DNA of 64,000 nt from Lates calcarifer (lineage: Eukaryota > Chordata > Actinopteri > Centropomidae). The DNA lies in assembly GCF_001640805.2 (NCBI RefSeq), contig NC_066845.1, forward strand, positions 20,834,307-20,898,306, in the 5' to 3' direction. The notes under the pieces are model-generated. The model searched no databases, was not told the DNA's origin, and saw nothing but the letters and a program-made list of their open reading frames with translations. The position numbers were made by a program, and so were the translations under genes. This document shows, in pieces, positions 62,881 to 64,000 of this stretch. Every line of letters begins with the position of its first letter. The stretch's first letter is position 1.

Positions 62881-64000
62881 ATGAGCCCAAATGCAGCAGT
62901 GTCCTTCCCTGTTGGCCATTTGCAAAGATTAAAACACACAAAATACTGGAGCAACACTTTGGATCATCCAGTGTCACACTCTTCCTCCAGTTAGTCAGTG
63001 AAAATAAAATCCCATTTGATAAAAAACAAGTGATTACTTATTGAATTAGAACAAGCGCCTTTGGATTACCATGTGCAGCACATTTTTGCACTCCAAATGT
63101 ACCTCATGCTGCCACAGTGAAAAACCTATTGTCAAGATGATGTGGTTTACATTGAGGGTTTTTTATTGAACAGGTGTCAAGTGTGAAAAGGCCTAATGAA
63201 AATCTCTCTGTGAATAAGTACCTCCATAACTACTAAGTATGTACGCTCAAACAGAGCTGAATCATAGTTTGAGTTGTAGCTCAGATTTTAATTCATTTTG
63301 AAATTGCCTGGGTAAAAATCTGTGTCATGGATGTTTGGATACCTTTCTTTTGAGAATTCATTATCAAGACTATCGATACTAAATACTTTGCATATCAAGC
63401 CAAGATGAACAATTTATAAGAGTTTGCTCAGAAAGATGTCCACTGAAAGGATGCCTGACTTCTGCATGTGAAATGCTGAGATGATGAATCCAATCAGCTT
63501 GGCCACAGAGCCAAGAGAGAGCAGAAAAGAGAAAATGGTGCAGTGGTTTTCCTGCAAACAGGAGTCTGTCCACAAACACCATCACTCCCTTTTATCCAAT
63601 ACATTTGTCAAACACACAGAGAATGTTTTTCCTCCAAGGTAAACCATTCTAAGATAAATGGGAAGTATGAGTTCCATTACCAAACATGGTTGTGGTGTTA
63701 AAGTAGTCATTTACCTCACATTTGTTACTCATTACTGCTCAGACATAAAGGATCCACCTGCTGGATCAGTCACAGATTCAGAAGAACTTAACTTTACAGT
63801 CCTGTAGAACTTCCATTCAATACAACAACACTAAGCAATACCACAATACAATAGATAAGTACAAAAGGCCAAATGAGTATCCAAAGGGTCTATTAAGGGC
63901 TTATGGTTATGAGACAAAAGGAGATGGAAATCCATCAACATCTACCTATATTTTATTTATATGCAAATGAATGTACTGAACTAAGAGCAGCTGTGTTTTG
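62881..64000. other. Non-coding region to the window end, nothing recognised
   Basis: No gene or nameable repeat. The frame at 63379-63585 (68 codons, minus) has no known domain. Confidence 0.5.

Overview
The window reads as non-coding chromosomal DNA of a teleost fish, most likely a spiny-rayed (percomorph-type) species. The evidence is a low gene density, AT-rich sequence full of microsatellites, and several dispersed-repeat families typical of teleosts: a V-SINE, a Tc1-like transposon relic, hAT elements with a BED/ZBED-type transposase, a solo LTR, LINE 3' tails, and several MITE-like families with inverted ends. Family assignments rest on recalled consensus features; no database was searched. 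Nearly all open frames longer than 60 codons look like chance or repeat-derived frames.

The best-supported host-gene feature is a single minus-strand exon at 36002-36086. It starts with ATG after an in-frame stop, encodes a signal-peptide-like hydrophobic segment, and ends in phase 1 at a good splice donor (AAG|GTAAGA). It sits at one end of a CpG-rich block (about 36000-36460) that is probably the 5' UTR and promoter. If the call is right, the window holds the start of a gene for a secreted or membrane protein transcribed to the left. Positions 36001 down to 1 would then be mostly a very long first intron, and positions 36460-64000 the upstream intergenic flank. I cannot name the gene.

Layout, left half (possible intron 1). 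1-11431 has few recognisable repeats and contains AT-rich, homeodomain- and POU-site-like blocks that could be conserved non-coding elements. 11432-12309 is a solo LTR with a perfect 5-bp target duplication. 16485-16892 is a MITE with TTAA at both ends. 18905-19225 and 21764-23032 are two related hAT elements in opposite orientation; the second has a perfect 8-bp target duplication and a broken transposase. 28709-29442 is a MITE-like element, and 31260-32053 holds further repeat remnants.

Layout, right half. 43217-43430 is a deleted second copy of the 28.7-kb family. 46087-46585 is an inverted-ended element followed by the tip of a hAT-like family. 47760-48000 and 62300-62520 are LINE-like 3' tails. 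48657-48790 is a hairpin-bearing repeat directly next to a V-SINE (48807-49168) that has a perfect 15-bp target duplication. 53220-53758 is a MITE interrupted by a TTTC microsatellite. 56570-56740 is a hAT-like fragment and 59787-60171 a Tc1-like relic. No rRNA gene, tRNA gene, CRISPR array or operon was seen. I found no convincing new biological system. The most useful leads are the first exon, the opposed hAT pair, the precisely bounded insertions, and two striking palindromes.
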